Positions 27,447 to 36,818 of a stretch of 64,000 bases of DNA are shown here, one piece after another. The stretch is from Colwellia sp. MB02u-6 (GTDB taxonomy: Bacteria; Pseudomonadota; Gammaproteobacteria; Enterobacterales; Alteromonadaceae): positions 62,001 through 126,000 of the forward strand of contig NZ_JACGVG010000037.1 in the NCBI RefSeq assembly GCF_014077095.1, given 5' to 3'. A model generated the notes under the pieces. It saw only the letters and a list, made by a program, of their open reading frames with translations, ran no database searches and had not been told where the DNA came from. A program made the translations under genes and the position numbers. Numbering within the stretch: the first letter of the stretch is position 1; each line of letters opens with the position of its first letter.

Positions 27447-27507
27447 ATATTTTGCATCTTATTTTTTATCTTATATTGCATTTTAAGGCATGAAGTAATG
27501 AAAACAC

Positions 27508-27535
27508 TTGCACCGAGTATAAAATTAGCGATAAT
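27508..27535 (+). promoter_or_regulatory. Candidate promoter of mshI and the secretion-gene operon
   Basis: TTGCAC (27508-27513), 16-bp spacer, GATAAT (27530-27535), 43 bp before mshI. In Vibrio cholerae the locus has one promoter before mshI and another before mshB, and this is the matching position. Confidence 0.35.
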
Positions 27536-27577
27536 AGTTTTTATGATTAAAGCTAAACAAAATAATAATATCGCTTA

Positions 27578-28477
27578 ATGTCAATTATTACACGTATAAG
27601 AAATGTTTTCTCAAAAGCAAAGTCTACTGACTTGATTGGTATAGCTTTACGACAGCAATCGATTAGTTATTTCGTTAGAAAGGCTAATGAAAGTAAAGGT
27701 GAAACTTTTGAAAATAAAGGCAACTCAATTGTAAAAGCACTAAAGGCTTTGGTAAGTGTTAAACCCTTACCAGGACAATATCATTTAGTGTTGGCACACG
27801 CTCATTCGCAAATTGTACAAGTAGATAAGCCTAATGTACCAGCGGCCGAAATAAACGCTGCTTTAAAATGGCAAATAAAAGACTTGGTCAGTATAGCACC
27901 TGAAAATATGATGTTGGATTACTTCGATGGTCCAACATTAGCCGGGGGGCATGAAAAAATTAATGTGGTTTGCACAGCTAAAAATGATTTGATGGCGCTG
28001 GTCTCCATATTCAACGATACACAACTCAACATAAATAGCATAACCACTGAAGAGTTTGCCTTTGCAAGCTTACTGCCATTGCAACCAGACGCGGTATTGT
28101 TTGTTTGCCAGCAGCCTAGTGAAGAAATAAATCTTTTAATTGTTAAGAACGGCCAACTATTTTTCAGTCGACGCTTGCGTGGTTTTGCACAAATGGCCAA
28201 TAAAAGTGAAGATGAATTAACTATGGGTATTATCGACTCTCTGAGTTTAGAGATTCAGCGTTCTACCGATTATTTTGAGCGCCAATTAAAACAAGCGCCA
28301 ATCAAAACGATTGAAATTTTGCTACCCGTGGCACAAGAAGCATTTTTAGCCCGTAAGTTGGCAGAAAACACCAATGTAGAGGTTAAATTGTTTGCTATGC
28401 CAGAGACATTAGAGAGTCTTCGAGGTAGCGCTGTCGCTATTGGCGCAACACAGTTAAATTTTATGGAGCCAAATTAA
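27578..28477 (+). CDS. mshI: MSHA biogenesis protein MshI (PilM-like)
   Basis: 299-residue actin-fold PilM/MshI protein of the inner-membrane alignment complex. It shows the N-terminal DLIGIALRQQSISYFV strand pair, INAALKWQIKDLVSIAPENMMLDYF typical of MshI, and FFSRRLRG in the second half. It opens a run of tightly packed msh genes (2-bp gap to the next). Confidence 0.88.
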   Translation: MSIITRIRNVFSKAKSTDLIGIALRQQSISYFVRKANESKGETFENKGNSIVKALKALVSVKPLPGQYHLVLAHAHSQIVQVDKPNVPAAEINAALKWQIKDLVSIAPENMMLDYFDGPTLAGGHEKINVVCTAKNDLMALVSIFNDTQLNINSITTEEFAFASLLPLQPDAVLFVCQQPSEEINLLIVKNGQLFFSRRLRGFAQMANKSEDELTMGIIDSLSLEIQRSTDYFERQLKQAPIKTIEILLPVAQEAFLARKLAENTNVEVKLFAMPETLESLRGSAVAIGATQLNFMEPN

Positions 28478-28478
28478 G

Positions 28479-29075
28479 GTGGCTAAACATTCAATAAACT
28501 TATTGCAGGCTGACCTGCAAACAGCGAAAGCGTTATGGACACTCAAGCGTGTTGTGGCGCTATGGGGAACGACTCTTGTGGTTATGCTCGGGTTGATTTT
28601 TATTGTACAACGGCAAGTCAGTCACTTAACTACAGAATTTGCAACAGTAAAATCTTTCAATAGTCAGCAAAAATTACAGTTAAAAAATTTAGAATTGGCT
28701 GTTAGTAATAATCGCCAAGACACTGAGTTACTTGCGCAACTCAATACCATTAAGCTAGTCATTGCAAGTAAACAGTATTTACACCAACAATTAACTGACC
28801 CAACAAAAACTTATAGTGCCGGTTTCTCTAATGCGATGGAAGAATTGGCAGTGTTGCATGATAATAATATTAGCTTACAAAAAGTTAATATTGGTGATGG
28901 TAATATGACGTTTTCAGGCCTTGCACGTACCCCTGATGCCGTACCCAATTGGCTGTCTGGCTTTGAATCATCTACATTTCTTTCAGGTCAGCGATTTATT
29001 AATTTTTCTTTATCTGAGAATGAACAAAAATTAACTGAGTTTGTGGTTAGCTCTGCACAAAGTAAAGGAGAGTAG
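28479..29075 (+). CDS. mshI2: MSHA biogenesis protein, PilN-like (MshI2)
   Basis: 198 residues, PilN-type. The short cytoplasmic N-terminus carries HSINLLQADL, the segment by which PilN binds PilM. It is followed by one membrane helix (about 28-46), a coiled coil (about 50-95), and a small periplasmic alpha/beta domain. It is translated from GTG at 28479, two bases after mshI. The name follows Shewanella usage; Vibrio annotations may number it differently. Confidence 0.82.
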   Translation: MAKHSINLLQADLQTAKALWTLKRVVALWGTTLVVMLGLIFIVQRQVSHLTTEFATVKSFNSQQKLQLKNLELAVSNNRQDTELLAQLNTIKLVIASKQYLHQQLTDPTKTYSAGFSNAMEELAVLHDNNISLQKVNIGDGNMTFSGLARTPDAVPNWLSGFESSTFLSGQRFINFSLSENEQKLTEFVVSSAQSKGE

Positions 29076-29079
29076 CACA

Positions 29080-29778
29080 ATGGCACAGTGGTTGGCTTAC
29101 AGTGAGAAATTCAGCAATACCACACCACGTGAGCAATATTTAATTATTGCTAGCGGTTTAGTGGCAATAATTTTCATTTTGTATAGTTTGTTTTTGGAGG
29201 CAGCCATTCAGCGTGTTGAACAGCTTAACAAACAAGTAGTACAAACTGAGCAAAGCAATAAAAACAATCAGGATTCGATCCAAGCATTAGAGCAAGCATT
29301 AAGTGCAGACCCTGATGTTGCTTTGCGAAAACAGTTAGTACAATATCAAGCTAAACTGGGTGGTATTGACGAGAGGTTGCTCACGTTAACCTCGGATTTA
29401 ATTGGCCCTATTCAAATGCGTTATGCCTTGATCAAACTATTAAAGTTACAAAAAGGTGTGAAATTACTTTCATTTAAAGTACTTCCTGCCCGTGCGATAA
29501 CACAAAGCAAAACTGACTCTTCAACTGATAAAATAGCAACTGCGACCGTCGGTGACATTAAGGCGCAGACCCAGCAATTACAGTTATATCGTCATGGCAT
29601 TAAGATTAAGCTGCAAGGACAATATTTTCAGTTAAAAGACTATTTAACCCAATTAGAGAGTTTGTCTTGGACATTTTTTTGGCAAGAATTTGACTATCAA
29701 CTAAAAGAGTATCCAATCAGTGAGCTAGAAATTGAAATTTATAGCTTAAGTACAGCACAGGAGTTTATTGGTGTATAA
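29080..29778 (+). CDS. mshJ: MSHA biogenesis protein MshJ (PilO-like)
   Basis: 232 residues from the ATG at 29080, with AAAGGAG upstream; an in-frame TTG further upstream overlaps the previous gene and is disfavoured. One membrane helix (about 22-40) is followed by a coiled coil and a ferredoxin-like periplasmic domain, the PilO/GspM layout. It partners the PilN-like protein in the alignment complex. The last bases overlap mshK. Confidence 0.85.
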   Translation: MAQWLAYSEKFSNTTPREQYLIIASGLVAIIFILYSLFLEAAIQRVEQLNKQVVQTEQSNKNNQDSIQALEQALSADPDVALRKQLVQYQAKLGGIDERLLTLTSDLIGPIQMRYALIKLLKLQKGVKLLSFKVLPARAITQSKTDSSTDKIATATVGDIKAQTQQLQLYRHGIKIKLQGQYFQLKDYLTQLESLSWTFFWQEFDYQLKEYPISELEIEIYSLSTAQEFIGV

Positions 29779-30094
29779 AATTATACTCGTTGCATTACTG
29801 CTATTTTTGCCTCAATACGCCAATAGCCAACAGGTTGATCCCACTAAGCCTTTTGGTGCAGTAGCTTCAGTATCAACTAATATTAGCAAAAAGAGCACAA
29901 GGTTAGTTTTACAATCAGTTATTAAAAGTAATAACAACAAAAAAGCGATTATTAACGGTCAAGTACTGAATGTCGGTGATAAATATAAAGGCTTTGCATT
30001 GATCGCAATCAATGCCAATGGGGTGGTATTAGATTCGCCACAAGGTAGAATGGAATTATCATTATTTTCCAGTGTTATAGCGAACTCACAATGA
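29771..30094 (+). CDS. mshK: MSHA biogenesis protein MshK (PilP-like)
   Basis: About 107 residues: a Sec signal (YKIILVALLLFLPQYANSQQ) then a small beta domain with DPTKPFG, LQSVIKSNNNKKAIINGQVLNVGDKYKGF, the PilP/GspC-like homology region. The start is GTG at 29771, seven bases after CAGGAG; TTG at 29768 is possible. It overlaps mshJ by 8 bases and mshL by 4 (ATGA). It probably connects the inner complex to the secretin. Confidence 0.82.
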   Translation: MYKIILVALLLFLPQYANSQQVDPTKPFGAVASVSTNISKKSTRLVLQSVIKSNNNKKAIINGQVLNVGDKYKGFALIAINANGVVLDSPQGRMELSLFSSVIANSQ

Positions 30095-31782
30095 AAAAAG
30101 CATATAAAAATAAAAAGCAGCAAATGAAATTGTTATCTTGTTCAGCAATACTGGTATTGGTGGGTTGTCAGTCAGCGCCCAAACCGCCAACTGATGTAAC
30201 ACAAGCATTAGACAAAGCGATTGCTCAAGCCAATCAGCCGGCAGCGCCTAAACCCCTGCAAGCTTTACCCAACTCTGTTCGTCAAGAGCTTATGCAAAAA
30301 GAAATTCAACAAGCCCGTCATGGCTTATTAGCAGAAAAACGGCTAGAAATTGCCGCTAGTGGCGTTGCCGCTGAGCAATTTTTAGCCGCTATTGTTGATG
30401 ATTCACCTTACAGTATTGCGGTTCATCCTGACGTTAGTGGTACCATCACCCTGAATTTAAAAAATGTGACCTTAGATGAAACTCTTGACGTGATTGAGTC
30501 ACTTTATGGTTATGATATTCGCCGTGAAGGCCGCGTTATTCAAGTGTATCCGGCGGGTATTCGCACGGAAACTATTCCATTAGACTACTTGTATGTTAAA
30601 CGCAGCGGTATCTCTAGTACAAGCGTCAACTCTGGTGGTGTTTCTGGCAATGGTTCCAGTGGGGGTAATTCAAGTGGTGGCAGTAGTAATAGTGGCAACA
30701 GCGGTGGCAATAGCGGTAATCAAAGCGGTAATCAAAGCAGTAGTACGAGTAGTGGTGTCAATATTCAGACTGAAAATGAATCTGATTTTTGGTCTGAATT
30801 AAACAAAACACTAACCGCGTTGGTGGGCAGTGAAAATGGTCGCTCTGTGATTGTATCTCCCCAAGCCGGCCTGGTCACCATTAAAGCCATGCCTGCTGAA
30901 ATAACCGCTGTTAAACGCTTTATTGAAAGTACTGAAGAGCATTTACGCCGTCAGGTAATTATTGAAGCGAAAATAATGGAAGTCACCTTAAATGACGATT
31001 ATCAACAAGGCGTAAAGTGGGATCAAGTGCTAGGGAACATCGAAAGCACTAACCTTGATTTTTCAACAACGGGCAATATTGCAGGTAATGCTATTGCCTC
31101 GACCATTGGTGGCGTAACAAACTTAAGCTTCCTCAATAAAGACTTTAGTGGCGTGATTGAATTATTATCAACACAAGGTAATGTGCAAGTACTTTCTAGC
31201 CCAAGAATAACCGCCACTAATAATCAAAAAGCCATCATCAAAGTCGGTGAAGACGAGTATTTTGTTACTGATGTTTCCAGCACAACCACCACAGGGACTT
31301 CAACCACAACGACACCTGAAATTGATTTAACGCCTTTCTTTTCAGGTATTGCTCTTGATGTAACACCGCAAATTGATGCGGATGGTGAAGTTATTCTTCA
31401 TGTTCATCCATCGGTCACCATCACGGATGAGCAAACAAAAACGATCCGTTTAAGTGATCAAGATATTATCTTGCCACTGGCACAAAGCAGTGTGCGTGAA
31501 TCTGATACCATTATTCGCGCTAAATCAGGTGAAATTGTGGTCATTGGTGGTCTGATTGAAACCCGTAAAGTTGACTTAGAGTCTAAAACACCTTTCTTTG
31601 GTGATATTCCAATTCTTGGCGAATTATTTAAGAGCAAAAGTGAATCGGTGCAAAAGAAAGAATTAGTTATTTTACTTAAACCGATTGTTATTGGCCAAGA
31701 CACTTGGAAAAATCAATTACAAGACGCACGGGCTTTATTAAAACAGTGGTTCCCTGAAGATGCAGACGCAGCTAGCAATTAA
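30091..31782 (+). CDS. mshL: MSHA secretin MshL (outer-membrane pore lipoprotein)
   Basis: 563-residue secretin that forms the outer-membrane gate for the pilus. A lipoprotein signal ends at the lipobox LVGC (Cys about 27). N-terminal STN/N1 modules carry VHPDVSGTITLNLKNVTLDETLDVI. A Gly/Ser/Asn-rich insert (about 171-222) follows, then the secretin domain with VLSSPRITATNNQKAIIKVG and the C-terminal GEIVVIGGLIETR and FGDIPILGELFKS blocks. The insert's DNA is itself repetitive (30600-30770). Overlaps mshK by four bases. Confidence 0.93.
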   Translation: MKKAYKNKKQQMKLLSCSAILVLVGCQSAPKPPTDVTQALDKAIAQANQPAAPKPLQALPNSVRQELMQKEIQQARHGLLAEKRLEIAASGVAAEQFLAAIVDDSPYSIAVHPDVSGTITLNLKNVTLDETLDVIESLYGYDIRREGRVIQVYPAGIRTETIPLDYLYVKRSGISSTSVNSGGVSGNGSSGGNSSGGSSNSGNSGGNSGNQSGNQSSSTSSGVNIQTENESDFWSELNKTLTALVGSENGRSVIVSPQAGLVTIKAMPAEITAVKRFIESTEEHLRRQVIIEAKIMEVTLNDDYQQGVKWDQVLGNIESTNLDFSTTGNIAGNAIASTIGGVTNLSFLNKDFSGVIELLSTQGNVQVLSSPRITATNNQKAIIKVGEDEYFVTDVSSTTTTGTSTTTTPEIDLTPFFSGIALDVTPQIDADGEVILHVHPSVTITDEQTKTIRLSDQDIILPLAQSSVRESDTIIRAKSGEIVVIGGLIETRKVDLESKTPFFGDIPILGELFKSKSESVQKKELVILLKPIVIGQDTWKNQLQDARALLKQWFPEDADAASN

Positions 31783-31793
31783 GTTATAACCCT

Positions 31794-32702
31794 ATGTATT
31801 TTAATCATTTTGGCTTAAGGGAATTACCCTTTACCCTGACCCCAAACACCAATTTTTATTTAGGCTTAGAATCTCACAACGAGGCACTAGCTGTGCTGTT
31901 TACCGCGCTAAAAACCGGTGAAGGTTTTATTAAAGTGGTGGGTGAAGTGGGTACAGGTAAAACCTTAATATGCCGCAAATTGTTAAATGAAATACCAGAT
32001 AATTTTGTTACTGCTTATATTCCCAATCCCTATTTAGAGCCTGATGAGTTACGCCGTGCGGTAGCGGTTGAGTTAGGTGTTCAACAAGCACAAAGTATGT
32101 CGGTGCAGCTGTTAACTCAACGTATTCAGCAACGACTATTAGAGCTAAACAGTCAAGGTAATTCAGTGGTACTGATTCTTGATGAAGCGCAAGCGCTACC
32201 AGGTGAGAGTCTTGAGGCATTGCGCTTATTTACCAATATTGAAACCGAAACCCGCAAATTATTACAAGTGGTTTTATTTGCTCAGCCAGAATTAGATGAA
32301 AGGTTGGCTGAAAAGGCCTTTCGGCAATTAAAACAACGTATTACATTTTCTTATCAATTGCGTCCGCTGAATGCGTTTGAGGTTGAACATTATATTCAAC
32401 ATCGATTACAAGTGGCGGGCCATAACGGTGCTCCTTTATTTAGTCGGGCTTTGGCAAAAAAAGTGGCTAAGGTCAGTGGGGGTATTCCAAGGCTGGTCAA
32501 TATTATTTGCCATAAAATGCTGATGCTTGCTTATGGCGAAGGTGGTTATCAACTTAGCAATAAACATTTAAGCCGAGCCATAGAAGATACTGAAGGTATG
32601 CAAGACAACACACCGGGGAAATTTTATCTCATTAGCTTAGTAATTGTGACCGTTTTAGCTGGCTTATACTTTTCGTGGGATATTTTGGGGACCTTGTTAT
32701 GA
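31794..32702 (+). CDS. mshM: MSHA biogenesis ATPase MshM (ExeA-like)
   Basis: 302-residue AAA+ ATPase of the ExeA/GspA type. It starts MYFNHFGLRELPFTLTPN, with Walker A GEVGTGKT (about 50-57), Walker B VLILDEAQAL (about 123-132), and a C-terminal membrane helix (about 278-296). The family assists secretin assembly through peptidoglycan. It overlaps mshN by four bases (ATGA). Confidence 0.92.
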   Translation: MYFNHFGLRELPFTLTPNTNFYLGLESHNEALAVLFTALKTGEGFIKVVGEVGTGKTLICRKLLNEIPDNFVTAYIPNPYLEPDELRRAVAVELGVQQAQSMSVQLLTQRIQQRLLELNSQGNSVVLILDEAQALPGESLEALRLFTNIETETRKLLQVVLFAQPELDERLAEKAFRQLKQRITFSYQLRPLNAFEVEHYIQHRLQVAGHNGAPLFSRALAKKVAKVSGGIPRLVNIICHKMLMLAYGEGGYQLSNKHLSRAIEDTEGMQDNTPGKFYLISLVIVTVLAGLYFSWDILGTLL

Positions 32703-33823
32703 GTGTCATTAACCAAATGTTAAAAGATTTAGATAAGCGTCAAAGTGAGCAGCAAAGTGCGGCTAATTTAGCGGTTTCTGGGCCAACAAAAAACTCAAAT
32801 AGTAAGCTGATTCTAGTTATAGTTACTGCGATCATTATGTTGAATGTAGCGGGCATATTTAGCTGGCAACTTTACAGTGAAAACCAGCAATTAAGAATGC
32901 AAGTCCAGCAAGAAACTATGAGGTTGGCCAGAGAACAAAGTTTAGCGGCAGCCGAGAAAAATAAAATATCTGCTACAAAGCGATTAGAAGCTAAAGTGCC
33001 AATGGCTATGGTTACATCAAGCTTGCCAAGTTCAAACTCAAGCCCTAAAGATGACAGCACTTTAGAGAGTGATCTCCAGCAAAAAAATGAAAATAAAAGT
33101 AAAAGCAATAATATAGCCGCAAAAATGACAGAAAAAAATGCCGTATCTATAAAACCCTCACCCCTTCAAGCCACCGATAATAGCATTGAACCTGAGCCGG
33201 TTAATACAACACTGCAAGCTAAGCCAAGTTTAACTATTTCCCGCAGACAATTATCACCACAAGCCTTGGCAGCCAATAAAATTTCTGAAGCTGAGCAAGC
33301 TATGGAACGCAATAATCTGGCTAAAGCTGAAGCGTTATTTGAAGAAGTGCTGCTCGTTATGCCCGAGCATGAAACCGCACGTAAACAGTTAGCGGCCTTA
33401 TGGTACGGTAAAAAGTCTTATCGAGATGCGATCAACCTGTTGTCGCAAGGTATTGCACTAGCACCACCAGCCCCAGAAATGCGCTTAATGAGTGCTCGAA
33501 TTTACTACCAACAAGGTCAGGCAAGGCAAGCATACAATATACTACGGCCAATAAAAACCAGTGATAGTGCCGAAATACAAACACTATTAGCTAACACCTC
33601 GGCAGAGCTAAATGAGCATACCAGTGCCGTTAGCGCTTATCGAAAATTAATAACATTAGCGCCTGATGTAGGTCGATGGTGGTTAGGCGTTGCGGTTTCA
33701 TTGGACAGTCTGGGCAATTTTGTGCCCGCAAGAGACGCTTATAAACAAGCAATAGCTCGCAATAATTTATCTAGCAGTGCGATGCAATTTGCTCGAGAAC
33801 GCCTGATAGAGCTAGGAGAATAA
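32699..33823 (+). CDS. mshN: MSHA biogenesis TPR protein MshN
   Basis: 374 residues from ATG 32699: the MSVINQMLKDLDKRQ start is typical of MshN, and the further upstream frame would only extend into mshM. One membrane helix (about 38-56) is followed by a low-complexity S/K/N linker (about 75-180) and C-terminal TPR repeats (about 185-370, e.g. KAEALFEEVLLVMPEHETARKQ). Probably a periplasmic scaffold. One base separates it from mshE. Confidence 0.88.
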   Translation: MSVINQMLKDLDKRQSEQQSAANLAVSGPTKNSNSKLILVIVTAIIMLNVAGIFSWQLYSENQQLRMQVQQETMRLAREQSLAAAEKNKISATKRLEAKVPMAMVTSSLPSSNSSPKDDSTLESDLQQKNENKSKSNNIAAKMTEKNAVSIKPSPLQATDNSIEPEPVNTTLQAKPSLTISRRQLSPQALAANKISEAEQAMERNNLAKAEALFEEVLLVMPEHETARKQLAALWYGKKSYRDAINLLSQGIALAPPAPEMRLMSARIYYQQGQARQAYNILRPIKTSDSAEIQTLLANTSAELNEHTSAVSAYRKLITLAPDVGRWWLGVAVSLDSLGNFVPARDAYKQAIARNNLSSSAMQFARERLIELGE

Positions 33824-33824
33824 T

Positions 33825-35540
33825 ATGGCAGCACCTAAATTAAAAATGCGTTTGGGCGACTTACTGGTTGACGAAAAAATCATCAGTAATGAGCAACTGT
33901 TGGAGGCGTTAAGCAGCCAAAAAATCAGTGGCCGAAAATTGGGTGGTGCTTTAATTGAGCTAGGCCATATTAACGAACAACAACTACTAGCGTTTTTTGC
34001 CCAACAACTCGATGTACCTTTTTTAGATATAAGCCAACGTAGAATTCCAGCTGAAGTGGCGATATTGTTACCTGAGGTGCACGCACGGCGTCTACGCGCT
34101 ATTGTTATTGAAGATCAGGATGACGCTGTGCTAATCGGTATGAGCGATCCTGCTGATTTAAGTGCCCTTGACCAACTAGAGCAAATGTTAGCCCCAAAAC
34201 GATTAAAACTGGCTGTGGTGATGGAGTCGCAACTCTTCAATGCCTTTGACGGTCTGTATCGACGCACCGCAGACATAGAGTCGTTTGCGAGTCAATTAGA
34301 GGAAGAATATGATCAAAGTAATAACTTTGATCTATCAAACAATTTTCTTGAAGAAGGCGGTGATGCAACGGTTGGCAAGTTATTACAGTCAGTGTTTGAA
34401 GATGCAGTGCAAATGCGTGCCTCTGATATTCATATTGAACCAGATGAAAACGCTCTGCGCATTCGCCAGCGTATTGATGGCGTGCTGCAAGAAAGTATCT
34501 TAAAAGAAAATAAAATTGCCTCTGCCATGGTCTTACGCTTAAAACTCATGGCCGGCTTAGACATCTCAGAAAAGCGTTTACCACAAGATGGTCGTTTTAA
34601 TTTAAAAATTAAGGGCCATAATATCGACGTGCGTATGTCAACCATGCCAGTGCAATATGGTGAGTCTGTAGTTATGCGTTTACTGGATCAGTCAGCAGGT
34701 TTACTGTCGCTCAATGAGACTGGTATGCCAGAAGACTTTGTTAAACGCATTCGTCATCAAATTTCACGGCCACACGGCATGGTGCTGGTAACTGGCCCAA
34801 CCGGTAGTGGTAAAACGACCACCTTGTATGCAGCATTAAGTGAACTTAATAAAGCCAGTAAAAAAATTATCACAGCAGAAGACCCGGTAGAATATCGCTT
34901 ACCGCGGGTTAATCAGGTACAAATCAATAGTAAAATTAATCTGACCTTTTCCAGTGTATTACGTACCGCCTTACGACAAGATCCTGATATTCTTATGGTG
35001 GGTGAGATGCGCGATCAAGAAACCGTAGAAATTGGATTACGAGGCGCATTAACCGGTCACTTAGTGTTATCAACACTACATACCAATGATGCCATTACCA
35101 GTGCTTTACGTCTTTTAGATATGGGCGCGGCAGGATTTTTAGTCGGCAGTTCGCTGCGCGCTATTATCGCTCAGCGCTTAGTCCGTAAAGTGTGTGAAAG
35201 TTGCCGTCAAGCTTATCAACCCGAGCAACAAGAAATTATGTGGCTGTCTCATCTGGTTGACGAGGATATTAATGCCCTTAAGTTTAGCCATGGTCGAGGT
35301 TGTCAAACTTGCCAATACACCGGATATAAAGGCCGTATTGGTGTTTTTGAGCTATTAGAAATGAATGAGCCCATGATGGCGGCTTTAAAGCGTGATGACA
35401 CCGAAGCTTTCACCCAAGCCGCTAAACAACATCCAGGGTTTAGGCCTTTAGCCTTAGCCGCATTCGACTACGCTAAACTCGGTGTCACCAGTGTTGAAGA
35501 AGTACTGCGTTTAGTAGAAACCTTTGATGTCACAGGATAA
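33825..35540 (+). CDS. mshE: MSHA pilus assembly ATPase MshE with c-di-GMP-binding MshEN domain
   Basis: 571-residue extension ATPase. The N-terminus carries both halves of the MshEN c-di-GMP motif: RLGDLLVDEKIISNEQLLEA at 9-28 (motif to Gln32) and KLGGALIELGHINEQQLLAF at 38-57 (to Gln61), with the canonical five-residue spacer. Next come an N2 domain, Walker A GPTGSGKT (about 324-331), the Asp and His boxes, Walker B DILMVGEMRD, and a zinc site of two CxxC pairs (CESC ... CQTC). c-di-GMP binding by Vibrio MshE drives pilus extension; the intact motif implies the same here. Confidence 0.95.
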   Translation: MAAPKLKMRLGDLLVDEKIISNEQLLEALSSQKISGRKLGGALIELGHINEQQLLAFFAQQLDVPFLDISQRRIPAEVAILLPEVHARRLRAIVIEDQDDAVLIGMSDPADLSALDQLEQMLAPKRLKLAVVMESQLFNAFDGLYRRTADIESFASQLEEEYDQSNNFDLSNNFLEEGGDATVGKLLQSVFEDAVQMRASDIHIEPDENALRIRQRIDGVLQESILKENKIASAMVLRLKLMAGLDISEKRLPQDGRFNLKIKGHNIDVRMSTMPVQYGESVVMRLLDQSAGLLSLNETGMPEDFVKRIRHQISRPHGMVLVTGPTGSGKTTTLYAALSELNKASKKIITAEDPVEYRLPRVNQVQINSKINLTFSSVLRTALRQDPDILMVGEMRDQETVEIGLRGALTGHLVLSTLHTNDAITSALRLLDMGAAGFLVGSSLRAIIAQRLVRKVCESCRQAYQPEQQEIMWLSHLVDEDINALKFSHGRGCQTCQYTGYKGRIGVFELLEMNEPMMAALKRDDTEAFTQAAKQHPGFRPLALAAFDYAKLGVTSVEEVLRLVETFDVTG

Positions 35541-35551
35541 GTCATAATATT

Positions 35552-36790
35552 ATGCCCGCATTTAATTATATTGGCCGAGATGCTAACGGTAGCCAAGTCA
35601 AAGGTGTTATTGAAGCGACAAACTCTGCTCTAGCGGCAGAGCAATTGTCTCGCAAAGCTATTATTCCCCTATCAATAGAAACAGCAAAACAGGCTAATGC
35701 AGCGGTTGCCAATAAAGATATTGATATCGAGGATTTATTAGGGCTTAATCAAGTTACCCTTGATGACGTGATTGTTTTTTGTCGACAAATGTATGCCTTG
35801 GTCAGATCAGGTGTGCCTATTTTAAGAGCCATTAAAGGCATGGCTGAAACGAGTAGCTCAGTAAAATTAAAGTCAGCGTTAATTGATATTTCAGCACAAT
35901 TAGAAGGCGGCTTTCCCCTGTCGACAAGCTTGCACAAACACCCCAAAATATTTAATCCTTTATTTGTCTCATTAATCCATGTGGGCGAAAATACCGGTAA
36001 TCTCGACGAAGCCTTTTTAAAGCTTGCTGGCTATTTTGAGCGCGAGCAAGAAACCCGAAAACGTATTAAAACCGCCTTACGCTATCCCAGCTTTGTGTTA
36101 ATTGCCTTAGTGGCTGCGTTAGTTATTTTAAATATTTTTGTTATCCCCACGTTTGCCAATCTGTTCGCCAAACTAGGCGCAGATTTGCCTTGGGCAACAA
36201 AAATGCTCATTGGTAGCTCAAACTTTTTTCTCAATTATTGGCCACATATGCTAATAGCCAGTATTGCAGGTTTTTTTTCACTGAAACGTTATTTAGCCAC
36301 ACCGGATGGCATGTATGTCTGGGATAAACGCAAATTAACATTGCCGATTGTTGGCAGCGTTATTGAACGCTCAATTTTGTCACGCTTTGCCCACAGTTTT
36401 TCTATTATATTGCGTGCGGGTGTACCCATGACCACTGGCTTAACCCTAGTGGCTGACGCGGTTGACAATACTTACATGCGCGATAAGATTTTGGCGATGC
36501 GCAGCAGCATTGAAAGCGGCGAAAGTTTGTTACGTTCATCGGCGACCAGTGACTTATTTACCCCGTTGGTACTGCAAATGATCGCTGTTGGTGAAGAAAC
36601 AGGCCGAGTTGATGAGTTATTAGCTGAAGTGGGTGACTACTACGAGCGTGAGGTAGATTACGAGCTAAGTACCTTAACCGCACGTATTGAACCTATTCTA
36701 ATCGCCATAGTTGCCGCCATGGTGTTAGTACTAGCCTTAGGTATATTTAGCCCAATGTGGAATATGATGTCAGCCTTTCAAGGCAAGTAA
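35552..36790 (+). CDS. mshG: MSHA inner-membrane platform protein MshG (GspF/PilC family)
   Basis: 412-residue platform protein. Two T2SSF repeats are visible: FCRQMYALVRSGVPILRAIKGMAE (about 75-98) and FAHSFSIILRAGVPMTTGLTLVAD (about 280-303). Each is followed by a helical domain and membrane helices (about 178-200, 225-243, 385-405). It couples MshE to pilin polymerisation. mshE ends 11 bp before. Confidence 0.93.
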   Translation: MPAFNYIGRDANGSQVKGVIEATNSALAAEQLSRKAIIPLSIETAKQANAAVANKDIDIEDLLGLNQVTLDDVIVFCRQMYALVRSGVPILRAIKGMAETSSSVKLKSALIDISAQLEGGFPLSTSLHKHPKIFNPLFVSLIHVGENTGNLDEAFLKLAGYFEREQETRKRIKTALRYPSFVLIALVAALVILNIFVIPTFANLFAKLGADLPWATKMLIGSSNFFLNYWPHMLIASIAGFFSLKRYLATPDGMYVWDKRKLTLPIVGSVIERSILSRFAHSFSIILRAGVPMTTGLTLVADAVDNTYMRDKILAMRSSIESGESLLRSSATSDLFTPLVLQMIAVGEETGRVDELLAEVGDYYEREVDYELSTLTARIEPILIAIVAAMVLVLALGIFSPMWNMMSAFQGK

Positions 36791-36818
36791 GTTTATTTGT
36801 TATTAGGAGGCAAAGATC

